54,774 bases of DNA, taken from contig BJOX01000236.1 of assembly GCA_009731375.1 (NCBI GenBank), forward strand, positions 723,762 to 778,535, given 5' to 3'. Under the pieces are notes generated by a model. It did not search any database, was not told where the DNA came from, and worked only from the letters and a program-made list of their open reading frames with translations. Every line of letters starts with the position of its first letter. Position 1 is the stretch's first letter. Source of the DNA: Paulinella micropora (lineage: Eukaryota; Cercozoa; Imbricatea; Euglyphida). The translations under genes and the position numbers were made by a program. Below, piece after piece: positions 32,358-42,225 of this stretch.

Positions 32358-32457
32358 NNNNNNNNNNNNNNNNNNNNNNNNNNNNNNNNNNNNNNNNNNN
32401 NNNNNNNNNNNNNNNNNNNNNNNNNNNNNNNNNNNNNNNNNNNNNNNNNNNNNNNNN
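32358..32457. other. Assembly gap (100 N)
   Basis: N run; open frames crossing it are not real. Confidence 1.
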
Positions 32458-33596
32458 CGAGGCTATGTTGTTGTGTTGGTTCCGAGGCCATGTCGTTGTG
32501 TTGTTTTTTATAAGACATACACCACGTGGGATCAAAGGGGTATTTACATTCCGCGATCTAGGGGTGGTGACGGGTTTCAAGGCGTCCCAGACACTTACCA
32601 CAAAACGTCCTCATGCGCTGGCAGACCGCATGAAATGTCTGCTACCCCTGTGAGTACCTCCATGCGGGCCCTACCCAGTCTCGTGGAGCTCTCATGCGGG
32701 GAAGATCAATCATTTGTAGTTGATTTCCTGNNNNNNNNNNTTAGGGAGTACATAGGCCATCGGTCCTTTCCATGGGCTGATTGGTATAAAGCTCCTAGAG
32801 TAATGTTCTATGCCGTCACTTCCTTTATTCCACCGATTGGTGTGGAGACTTTCCTTATGGAATGGAGGACTGGATGCACATGGCCTTTTGGCTCAGCAAT
32901 TGGCAGGAGATACACTATTATTATTATTATTATTATTAGTATTAGTATTATCATCGTCATCATTATTATTGATAATGTCATTGTAGATGTCCCAGTAGAC
33001 ATGGGCTTCGATGCCTGCTCGGATGATTGGAATGTGAGGCACAGGAATCGGCGGAATCGGTATCGTGTTTTTTACTTCCAGAACCTCCTTCATATTTTTG
33101 CTGTGCTGCAGAAAAGGAGACTGTCGAAAACTGCACGGCCGAAGTGGGAGAGTGGGGGAAAAGCAAGGTACAGCACGAGAACAGGTGTCTGGAGCAGCCA
33201 TCCGCCGAGAAGATCTTCATCAGAGACAACCCACAGCTGCAGTTGTTTCTAACAACGCACCAGACAAAGATTTTCCATGTGGTCCGCACACTTGTTCTTG
33301 TTCTTGTCTTTTGTTCTGTACGGTGCATGTGTCTATGCTTGGTACAGGAGCAGGACAGAAAGGAGCAGAGGATGGCTATCGCAAGGGCCCATCGGAAGTA
33401 TCGCTTATACCTTTTTATACTGATCCTTATTATTATTATTGTCATTATTGTTATTATTATTGTTATTGTTATTGTTATTGTTATTATTATTACTATTAGG
33501 TTCCGACGTCTGAACTTCTTCAGGGACGTTAAGTGCTCAGAGCCAGTGAGAGAGAAGGAGTACCTAAGGATGGGTACTGCAAGTTGTTGTTTTTGT
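32458..33596 (+). other. Unassigned sequence with candidate exon(s)
   Basis: One plus-strand frame after the small 10-N gap (32,731-32,740) reads YIGHRSFPWADWYKAPRVM and FIPPIGVETFLMEWRTG before an ATT/GTT array (32,919-32,972). Further on, about 33,110-33,420 is open in more than one frame but has no family signature. A gene with introns is possible; I do not recognise the protein. Short ATT/GTT runs at 33,427-33,500 close the region. Confidence 0.3.
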
Positions 33597-33661
33597 TGTA
33601 GTAGTAGTAGTAGTAATAATAGTTAGATAAGTAGTAATAGTAGTAGTAGTAATAGTTAGAT

Positions 33662-33708
<47 letters not shown>

Positions 33709-33714
33709 ATAGAT

Positions 33715-33763
<49 letters not shown>

Positions 33764-33877
33764 TACATAAGTAGTAGTAGTAGTAATAGTTAGAAAATTA
33801 GTAGTGGTAGTAGTAATAATAGTTAGATTTAGTAGTAGTAGTAGTAGTAGTAATAATAATAATAATAATAGTTAGAT

Positions 33878-33921
<44 letters not shown>

Positions 33922-33937
33922 ATAGTAATAGTTAGAT

Positions 33938-33978
<41 letters not shown>

Positions 33979-34000
33979 ATAGTAGTAGTAATAGTTAGAA

Positions 34001-34044
<44 letters not shown>

Positions 34045-34089
34045 ATAGTTAGATAAGTAGTATTAGTAGTAGTAGTAATAGTTAGAAAA

Positions 34090-34124
<35 letters not shown>

Positions 34125-34263
34125 TTAATAGTTAGATAAGTAGTAGTAGTAGTATTAATAGTTAGATAAGTAGTAGTAGTAGTAGTAGTAGTAATAGTTA
34201 GATAAGTAGTAGTAGAATAGTTAGAAAAATAGTAGTAGTAGTAGTAATATTTAGATAATTAGC

Positions 34264-34317
<54 letters not shown>

Positions 34318-34388
34318 TAGAAAATTAGTAGTAGCAGTAGTAGTAGTAGTGGTAGTAGTAGTAGTAGTAGTAGTAGTAATAGTTAGAA

Positions 34389-34428
<40 letters not shown>

Positions 34429-34493
34429 TAGATAAGTAGTAGTAGAATAATTAGAAAAGTAGTAGTAGTAGTAATATTTAGATAATTAGCAGC

Positions 34494-34531
<38 letters not shown>

Positions 34532-34549
34532 CAGTAGTAATATTTAGAA

Positions 34550-34608
<59 letters not shown>

Positions 34609-34674
34609 ATAGTAGTAGTAGTAGTAATAGTTAGATAAGTAGTAGTAGCGATGACAAGGAGGCCATAGTATTGT

Positions 34675-34718
<44 letters not shown>

Positions 34719-34727
34719 TGTGTTTGT
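33597..34727. repeat. 1.1-kb (GTA)n satellite
   Basis: GTA/TAG units broken at intervals by 'aatagttagataa' or 'gttagaaaa'. The interruptions recur and may mark larger duplicated units. It ends just before a possible splice acceptor at 34,737. Confidence 0.95.
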
Positions 34728-34738
34728 ATTGTGCGCAG

Positions 34739-35040
34739 CTGATGTGTGGCGGACCGCTGCTGTTGAAGCTATCAACATCTGCGAGACGCTCCGTTTGAGT
34801 AAGCCTGGGGACTACACCAAATCTGCTCTGGGTTTTTTGGAGGCTGTTCTGGGCCTCCACAGGGATCAGAGGGATAAAACGTTGCCCTATGAGGAATTCG
34901 TCTTTCACGATTTTCCCAGGCTAGGATGCTTGCACCGCACTTTGCCCAAGGTTGAGGCCAAGGAATGGGAGGTAGCGGGGCACAGGTTTAAGAGTCCCAT
35001 AATGCCTGGCGTGGGCACCATGCTTGGCAGGCGTTTGTAG
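34739..35040 (+). CDS. Candidate terminal exon, protein unknown
   Basis: Right after the GTA satellite comes 'ttgtattgtgcgcag', a plausible 3' splice site, and an open frame from there to TAG at 35,038-35,040. It reads DVWRTAAVEAINICETLRLS, then LGFLEAVLGLHRDQRDKTLP, and ends PGVGTMLGRRL. Composition is protein-like and unlike the repeats around it, so a real terminal exon is plausible, with the satellite as intron. No family is recognised, and upstream exons were not identified with confidence. Confidence 0.4.
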
Positions 35041-35703
35041 TGCTCATGCGCTTGGTAGTGTATGAGTGCTGTCGAACGTCCTTTTGGCAAGTTCAGCAAA
35101 TGGGTGGCAGGGGCTAGTTCCCTGAATGGGAAAGTATGTCGAACCGGAGTGGCATCCTGCCTACAAGGATCGCTGGCCGGTGAGACAGGATTCGACCCCT
35201 TGACTTGGCAAGGTACTGATAGTTATAGGGGGGGGGGGGTGAACATGTGTTGATGGTTTGCAGTCAATCACATCAAGTTCGTGCGTGCGATCAATTGCGT
35301 CCAGCGCATGTTTCACTTTGACAAGCTTGGTGCAGTACTGAAAAAGTTCATTGCGGGATGGAGGGACAGTGCATGTTAGATCTATCTATCTATCAGTCTA
35401 TGCATCCACCTGTCTAATATTTATATAATGTTTTGTGTGTGTCTGTGTGTGTCTGTGTGTTTGTTTTGTTTGTTTGGTTTGTTTTGTTTGTTTGTTTGTT
35501 TTTTTCTGTCATAGCAACGAGGCCGGTGGAAGGAAAGATTTAAATTGCAACAAGAGCAACAAGCTGTGTATATGCCCAAGACCCCTTCGCAAAGGTTTCA
35601 TATGTATTTTGAAAGTGCAAATCGGGAATAGTTTTTGTGAATGTGTAGGAGCTTGCTCGTGAATCAGATTGGCAGAGATGAGGAAGAAATAGAACAGGGT
35701 GAG
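35041..35703. other. Noncoding stretch, no gene seen
   Basis: It includes a 12-G run (35,228-35,239), a short 'atctatctatc' tract and a TG/TTTG-rich stretch (35,430-35,505). It may hold the promoter of the next gene. Confidence 0.5.
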
Positions 35704-36981
35704 ATGAGTGGAGAAGATGTCGAGGCACAGATCAGGAAGAGAGAAGAGGAGATTGCAAAGTTGAGAAGTAGGCTTGTGCGTGTCAAGGCTGGTAAGGGTG
35801 CACGCGTCCAGAGCGACGCTGAGCTCGAGGCTGAGCACGAGGGTGCAAGTGCGGGTGGTGGAAGTGTAGATTTGACACAACGACAAGAAGGAGAAGAAGA
35901 AAAAGAAGAAGAAGAAAAAGAAGAAGAAAAAGAAGAAGAAGAAAAAGAAGAAGAAAAAGAAAATGAAGATGAACGTGCAGGCCAGAGCCAGAAAAAGAAA
36001 GGAAGCAAGAGAAAGGCAGAAGAGGAAGAGCAGGAGGGACATAACGATAGAGGTGGTACAACAAGTAGGAAAAAAGTCGAGGGTGATGAGGGTGATGACC
36101 AAACAGTATCAGAGGGTGGTGAGGGTGCAGAAGTGCAGCGACAGAAAGGAGGCAACAGAAAGCAGGCAGAAAAGAGCAAGCGGGTAGACAAAGGCAAGGG
36201 CAAGGGGCAGAAGGCAAGCAAGGGAACGACGGGAGGAGAAGGAGGCAAGATAGGTGGCAAGAAAGGCAGGCGGTTGCGGAAGCCTGCACATAGAGTGCTA
36301 GGGGATATTCAGGATAAGGATGAAGAAGGAGTGGCTTTTGACTTGTCAGGGGAGCAGAGCACGCAGATTTACCCAGAAGCGCAAGAGAGTAAACATAGAG
36401 TTCAAGAGAGTGGGCTTGATGATGATGAGGTGCAGATCTTAGAGCTGAGTAAGGATGAAATTTGGGAGTGGAAGAGAGCGAGAAAGTAGGGAAGGTGCGG
36501 GTGCATGTGACCGCGGGCACACAAGAGGAAGTGGCCGAGTTTCTGGTTTGCACCTCAAGACAAGCTGCAGGAAAGGTATGTGTTTACATTTTTTGAATGT
36601 ACGTGTTAAGAAAAGTTGTGTGTGTTATAGATTGTGGCGACCGTGCAGACGTTTAAGCTATCTGCAGCTCGAAGACGCAAGATCAAAATAACATCAATTC
36701 AGGTATGCGTGCTGTATTTGAGGTACTTTTGTAGGTCATGCTGCAGGGATACTGGGCGTCATGGATGGATTCGTGTATGGCAGTACAGAACCATAAGATT
36801 CAGGTACTTCAAGCTATCTTGTGCATGCTTCTGCAATGATCTTGTGTTGCTAAACGTAGAAAAGTGTGGGATACACTGCAAAAGGAGGGGGAGCAAATTA
36901 TTAGAGAAGATGGTTTTTGAATTGAAGAGCATGTGGGAGGGTTGGTGTCAAGGCGCTGCATTAGTGAAGCAGGGCCCATAG
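35704..36981 (+). CDS. Lys/Glu-rich protein, multi-exon host-like gene
   Basis: A start at 35,704 gives MSGEDVEAQIRKREEEIAKL, a likely coiled coil, then long Glu/Lys runs and basic KGKGKGQKASKG-type sequence. Exons inferred from GT-AG sites with matching phase: 35,704-36,448, 36,490-36,575, 36,631-36,702, 36,747-36,803, and a last exon from 36,860 or 36,865. The joins read ILEL-R-KVRVHVTAG, RQAAGK-IVATVQ and ITSIQ-GYWASW. Introns are 41-61 nt. The splice at 36,449 (GTAAGG) avoids the TAG at 36,487. Charge pattern suggests a nuclear protein, but no domain is recognised. An upstream exon is possible. Confidence 0.55.
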
Positions 36982-37078
36982 AGAGTGTCATTATTTACCA
37001 TTTCTTTTGGTTTTTTGTTTTGCTTCAAGTCCGCGTTTTTTCTTCAGACAAGCGAAAACAGCACCTTAGGATTCTCAC

Positions 37079-37168
37079 ACTCTCTCTTTCTCTCTCTCTC
37101 TCTCTCTGTCTGTATCTCTCTCTCTCTGTCTCTCTCTGTCTCTCTCTCTCTGCCTCTCTCTCTCACTC

Positions 37169-37219
<51 letters not shown>

Positions 37220-37220
37220 G
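37079..37220. repeat. (CT)n/(CA)n microsatellite
   Basis: CT-rich tract with TCTG variants followed by about 10 CA units. Confidence 0.95.
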
Positions 37221-37319
37221 TTAATACAGACCTGAATATTTGAAAATGAGAAATGTATTAATATCAGAACCGTAATCTATTAATATTAAGTACATTCGTC
37301 ATGAACTTTTTCGCTTAAT

Positions 37320-37730
37320 TAGTCCTTTTTTTAAAATATTAGTCAGCTTTTTAACTAGTTAGTCATTTTTTAACTAGTTAGTCATTTTTTGACTAGTTAG
37401 TCATTTTTTGACTAGTCATTTTTTGACTAGTTAGTCATTTTTTAAGCGGAAAAATTAGTCATTTTTGACTGGTTAGTCATTTTTTAAGCGGAAAAGTTAG
37501 TCATTTTTGACCGGTTAGTCTTTTTTGACTATCAGGACCGGAAAATATTGGATAAATAAAAAATTTCATGACAGATTGTTCATTTGTTGACAGATAAGTC
37601 ATTTTTGGAAAATATTGAATAAATAAAAAATTGAAAAAGTTAGTCATTTTTGACTAATCAGGACCGGACTATCGGATAATACAAAAATTGACTAATCAAG
37701 CAAGAAAATTAGTCATTTTATTAATATGAC
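37320..37730. repeat. 'TTAGTCATTTTT' minisatellite
   Basis: The units 'gttagtcattttttgacta' and shorter forms recur over about 400 bases with decaying spacing. Because 'tagtca' and 'tgacta' are complementary, many units can pair with each other. No gene is seen. Confidence 0.85.
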
Positions 37731-37785
37731 TAATAAGGTGCAGAAAAACAACATATTTTGTATATTGTTTTTCTGCACCTTATTA
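37731..37785. repeat. Perfect 21-bp hairpin
   Basis: Arms 37,731-37,751 and 37,765-37,785 are exact reverse complements ('gtgcagaaaaacaa' / 'ttgtttttctgcac' at the core) around a 13-base loop. It sits at the end of the TTAGTCA minisatellite. It could be a terminator-like or MITE remnant; no gene abuts it. Confidence 0.85.
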
Positions 37786-38234
37786 TTCAAAAAACGCTGT
37801 CATTTTGACTAATGTGTGGTGATTTTATTGAGGTGGTTTCACGGTGGTTTGACACATTTGTTGAAATGACAAATCAGCGTTTATGACAGATTTGTCGTTT
37901 TTTGATTGATTAGTCATTCTTAGTCATGTACTTAGTGGGTTGTATGCTGAAACAAGCTCTAAAATGATAAATTAGTCAATAATTACACGGAATGAAACAG
38001 TCGTTCATGTAATATATTTTTTAAACTATATGATTATGACACATTAGTCAATTTTTCTCATAAAAAGTTTAGTCATTTTTTACTAATGCATGGTTTTAGA
38101 ATATATGAAAAATGACTAATTTATTATTTCTGAACGCAAAACAGCATGAAATTTTTTTTCGTTTTCAAACGTGAAATCGCCTAGACTTTCCGGTTCGTAG
38201 TGCGAGGATCAGTGCGTATGTAGGTTTGACTTTA
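37786..38234. other. AT-rich noncoding stretch, no gene seen
   Basis: More 'tagtca' variants; it ends where coding sequence of element B begins. Confidence 0.6.
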
Positions 38235-39349
38235 ACGGGTGCGATGTTGCGTCGGGATGGACGACGAGCTCGACGATGTGCTCGAGGACGAACTCGAATA
38301 CGAACTTGAAGTTGTGCTCGAAGTTGTGCTCGAAGTTGTGCTCAAAGTTGTGCTTGTCGATGAGCTAGATGATGAGCCTGCTGCTGAACTCGATGATGCA
38401 CTCGTGGACGAACTCGAGGATGAACTCGAAGCCGGGCTCGATACTGCAGTCAATGAAATGAATGTTCGCGCCAGGAACGGGTGAGCGATGATATTGTAGT
38501 GGTCCGTGTACGGGAAGACCATTTGTTACGCAGATCTCCAGTGGATGTCATTCTCTGGTGGCGGGATTTGGTAGGTCCCACGGGCGTCTTCGATCGTTTC
38601 ACTCGAGGGTAGTCTCATCCTCTGGCTCTATGTGGGATGATGTTGTCGGGCCATAGTCCTTGGCTGGTGAGCATTTGTTCTGGGACCCAATAACCAAGGT
38701 ATGGGCACCTGGGGTATGTGCCAGCGAAGCAGACAGATCCCATGGTCGGGAAGTAGTTCGCATATACTTCCTTGACGATCCACAAGTTCTCGTCCGTGGT
38801 AGGGGCATCTTCTTTTTCGGGTGCAGGGACTACATCCGGATTTAGCCATACGTCTGGTTCCGGCCTGACCGATTGGTACGTCGTGGGTGGGGCCGGGCCC
38901 ATGCGTAAGGTGGCTACTGGGGTAAGAAGTTCGGCTCGTCGGAGTTGGAAGGGATCTCCGATTTGGGCGTGGGCACTCGGTGTCATTGGCCGTGCTGGGA
39001 ATCCCACGAGTCCCTTGTATTCGTCCAAGGCGCCGCGTCCGACATACAGGGATACATTTGCCGCAGGGGGCGATGCATTTGCAGCAGGGGGCGAAGTGGA
39101 GGTCCTCCTCGGTCGGTCGCGTCGACTGATGGTGGGTCGAACTCTTTCGAGAGGAGATGGCTCTACTGACTCAGTGTCAGAGTCCCGAGCCGAAGCTCGC
39201 GCTGCAGACCGAAGTGGCAAATTGGGAACTGGTGATTCCTGACCCTGCTTGAGGTCACGAGCAAGATCGTCGCTTATTTGTCTTACCGGCATCCAATCTG
39301 CGATCGCAGGCGTCGTCGTTCTTAGTGCTGATGAAGACGACGATAACAA
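38235..39349 (-). pseudogene. Element B: conserved VYANYF...LGYWVP domain and poly-Ser tail
   Basis: The frame from 39,349 is Arg/Pro/Ser-rich, then reads ENLWIVKEVYANYFPT, YLGYWVPEQMLTSQGLWPD and stops at 38,615. Sense continues in another frame as DHYNIIAHPFLARTF followed by a long Ser run to about 38,235. Each block has a counterpart in element A at 4,740-5,090, so the frame break lies inside a once-continuous domain. The Ser run here uses TCN and AGY codons. Unknown function. Confidence 0.6.
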
Positions 39350-39358
39350 AGACTGGGC

Positions 39359-40495
39359 TTAGCTGGTCAGTCGAGGGGACGCCGAGGGGGCGGCCGTAGA
39401 TGGCGCGTTCAAAATCGGAGTAAGTCGTACCGACGATGATGATGATGACGATGATGATGACGATGATGATGACGATGATGATGACGATGATGATGACGAT
39501 GATGATGATGATGATGATGCTGCCGATGATGCTGCTGGCAGGTAGCTCAAAGAGCGTCTCGTAATCGAAGGCTTTCCTCGGACCTGAGAGAGGTGTCGTA
39601 CCAGCGCGTCTTCCCTTTTCCAGGCTGACTCCAACCACTCGTCGGTAGAGGGGGCGCGTGGTGCGTTTACCAATCGAGCGGGAGGTGTGTTCTTCCATAC
39701 TTGGGTCGATTCGCTCGTAGACGGGGTAGCAGTCGCAGCAGTCGAAGGGGCCGGAGATTCCTCTGGAGTTGGGGATGCCTCCAGCTTCTGTCGTTTGGAA
39801 GGAGGAGTACCCGGTCTCTTCGATTCCAAATGTCCGCCACGGGCGCGGTGGGTGACATGTTGCGTCTGCGTGGGTGTAGGATGGCTAGCTTTGCTCTCGC
39901 TGTCCTGTTCGCTCTCGGGTTCGACCAGTTCGATTGTCAGTTCGACTCCTTCTGCGATTACTTCTTCTTCGTCTTCGTCTGCCTCTTCGTCGTCCTTAGC
40001 TGCTTCAGCTGCCTCTTCGTCTTGCTCCTCGACCTCCTCAACTATCTGTTCGTCTTCGTCTTCATCCTCTTCTTCGTCGCGTTCCGGCCATCCGACGTTG
40101 CCGTCGCAAGGTCTCCTCTTACGTGAAGACATGAACAGGTTGACTTGGCGACCATAGAGGTGGGCGTTCGAAGTAGACAGGAAGTCGTGGGCGTTCGAAG
40201 GGAGCTGTAGTTTGGGACGGCGGTCGATGATTTTGTTGAATTTGACTATCGGGTAGGACGTCTCTTTCGCCAGCGTTGCAGGGCGGAAGTCGTAGCTAAC
40301 CGTAGCAAGTTGTAAATCACCGACTTGGAGTGGCGTCCCGAAGAGGTGGAGCTCCGTCTCGTAGACGATTTGCTTGGAAGACGGCTTCAGCGGTATGTAG
40401 TCCGTGGGCCGGATCGCTTGCGTCGTCAATGGAGAGGTTGAGCTGGGCCGCGACCTCGTTGGCAAGAAGCAAGTTTATACCGTCGGGGAGGGGAA
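39359..40495 (-). pseudogene. Element B: protease C-terminal half and acidic linker
   Basis: From about 40,495 the minus strand encodes LPDGINLLLANEV and AAQLNLSIDDA, matching LPDRVDLLFANEV and AQINLSIDEA of element A, then (one frame over) IRPTDYIPLKPSSKQIVYE. Next come long Asp/Glu runs (EEDEDEDEQIVEEVEEQDEE), a basic KRQKLEASPTP stretch, and a Ser run encoded by a TCA/TCG triplet array (39,437-39,517). The first residues abut the insertion boundary. Confidence 0.75.
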
Positions 40496-41112
40496 TGCAC
40501 GCAAATATTTATCTTACTACAGGGGAGTTGTCACACACACGCACCACCCCCCCCCCCCGCATATGCGCACCCAGTCGGAATAAGTTATGGTTTGTGGGCA
40601 AGAAGGAGTTGGGAGCTTATATTTGCAGGGGAGCTAGCCCCAGGCATGATGTTGATGCTGATATAATTGTTTTGGAATGCACGCAAATGTTTATCTTAGG
40701 GGAGTTGTCACACACATCCACCACCCCCCCCCCGGAGATTTTTGTTGTTGTTGTTGTTGTTGTGGTTGTTACGTTGTTGTTACGTTGTTGTTTGTTTGTT
40801 CGTTTGTTTGTTTGTTTATTTGTTTGTTTATTATGTATATAATGTCATCTGTTCGCATTCATTGTATGTCTATCTGTATGTATGTGTATGCGCGCATGTA
40901 CGCGGAGATTTTTGTTGTTGTTGTTGTTGTTGTTACGTTGTTGTTACGTTGTTGTTACGTTGTTGTTGGCATGGTTCATTTGCTTGTTTGTTTGTTTGTT
41001 ATGTATATAATGTCATCTGTACGCATTCATTGTATGTATATCTGTATGTATGTATTTATGCGCGCATGTACGCGGAGATTTTTGTTGTTGTTGTTTTTAT
41101 TGTTATGCATTT
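40496..41112. repeat. Left-end tandem repeats of insertion C
   Basis: 'aatgcacgcaaat.tttatctta' with 'ggggagttgtcacacac' occurs twice (40,495 and 40,677), and 'cgcggagatttttgttgttg' three times (40,734 partial, 40,902, 41,071) with 'atgtcatctg.tcgcattca' between them. C runs of 12 and 10 are at 40,547 and 40,724. Confidence 0.85.
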
Positions 41113-41114
41113 TC

Positions 41115-41460
41115 ACCTTTTTGCTGCCTGTGCGCTTTTTCTTCACAGGAGAAGCCGTTTTATCCGTCTTCTCATCCGCAGGAACAGCAGCTTTGGTTGG
41201 GGCGACTGGGGGAGCTCTCAACCTCTTGGGGAGCGCAGAAGGGTCATAGGGAGATAGCTCCGTCTCGAAATATCCCCCTGCAGCTAGCACATACGTGTAC
41301 ACCGTGTTGGGGCTGACTGTTCCCCATGCCTTGGACTCAGGGTCGGCGTCAGGGAAGTTCCAATAGGAAGGCAAAATATCATCTCCAATATTACACGATC
41401 CCAGCGGGATCCAGTCGGTGGGACCCGTTTTTCCGTTGACATGCAATAATATCTTCAACT
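41115..41460 (-). CDS. Unknown minus-strand ORF in insertion C
   Basis: The minus-strand frame reads KILLHVNGKTGPTDWIPLGS, NIGDDILPSYWNFPDADPES and NTVYTYVLAAGGYFETELS, ending in a basic VKKKRTGSKK followed by a possible splice donor (aag gtgaaa) before the tandem repeats. Its 5' end is lost in the G run and gap at 41,475-41,642. The composition is that of a real globular protein. I do not recognise a family. Its position next to the SAP gene, transcribed away from it, suggests both belong to insertion C. Confidence 0.45.
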
Positions 41461-41474
41461 TGCCACCCCGAAAC

Positions 41475-41642
41475 GGGGGGGGGGGGGGGGGGGGGGGGCC
41501 NNNNNNNNNNNNNNNNNNNNNNNNNNNNNNNNNNNNNNNNNNNNNNNNNNNNNNNNNNNNNNNNNNNNNNNNNNNNNNNNNNNNNNNNNNNNNNNNNNNN
41601 NNNNNNNNNNNNNNNNNNNNNGGGGGGGGGGGGGGGGGGGGG
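41475..41642. other. Gap flanked by G homopolymers
   Basis: 24 G (41,475-41,498), N run (41,501-41,621), 21 G (41,622-41,642). The true length of the G tract is unknown. Confidence 0.95.
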
Positions 41643-41861
41643 TTCGACTCGATCTGCGTTTATCACACGCACTGCTTTTCGTGCAAAAACTGCATATACA
41701 TGTTTTTGAAATGGGACCTCGAACCGATTTGTTTTTTAACTTCCACTGGCAGAAACTGGCTAAGAAGACTAGTGCCACTTTTTTTGTCTGGATGCCACTT
41801 TAATGTAACTTTGCCACGAACCTTTTCAACCATCTTCAATGGGAATTTTAGCTCTTTGATG

Positions 41862-42150
41862 ATGTCTTGGGGCGTTGTTAAAAAGCTGGACATGAAGATA
41901 TACATGCTATTCATTACTGTGGCAGCACATCAATGTTTTTTCTAATGTAGATTTGACGGCAGCAGAGAAAGCTTGAATCTATGCCTGCCCGCCGCTGCAC
42001 TCTTGTTTTTTTGAAATATCACTATCCTCTCAATCATCTGGGGCGTTGTTGAAAAGCTGGACATGACGATATATATGCTATTCATTACTGTGGCAACACA
42101 TCAATGTTTTTTCTAATGTAGATTTGACGGCAGCAGAGAAAGTCTGAAAT
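41862..42150. repeat. Two-copy tandem repeat upstream of the SAP gene
   Basis: About 115 bases ('ggggcgttgtt.aaaagctgg' to 'gcagcagagaaag') occur at 41,870-41,970 and again at 42,042-42,145. It may be part of the SAP gene's upstream region. A third partial 'catctggggcgttgttt' is at 42,202. Confidence 0.85.
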
Positions 42151-42225
42151 CTCCGGGACCTGCCGGACATTTTTGGTTTTGTGCAATATCATTATCCTCA
42201 ATCATCTGGGGCGTTGTTTGTTTGA

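Noticed and set aside
32113-32601. Open frames spanning the 100-N gap, and similar ones at 41.4-41.9 kb, 45.7-46.2 kb and 51.2-52.3 kb
   Set aside because: N bases have no stops, so these frames are artefacts.
37320-37700. Interstitial telomeric repeat (TTAG-type)
   Set aside because: Units are 'tagtcattttt' variants of irregular length, not a telomere repeat.
38239-38484. Plus-strand acidic ORF (Asp/Glu/Leu/Val-rich)
   Set aside because: It is the complement of the poly-Ser tract of element B, whose homology to element A is on the minus strand.
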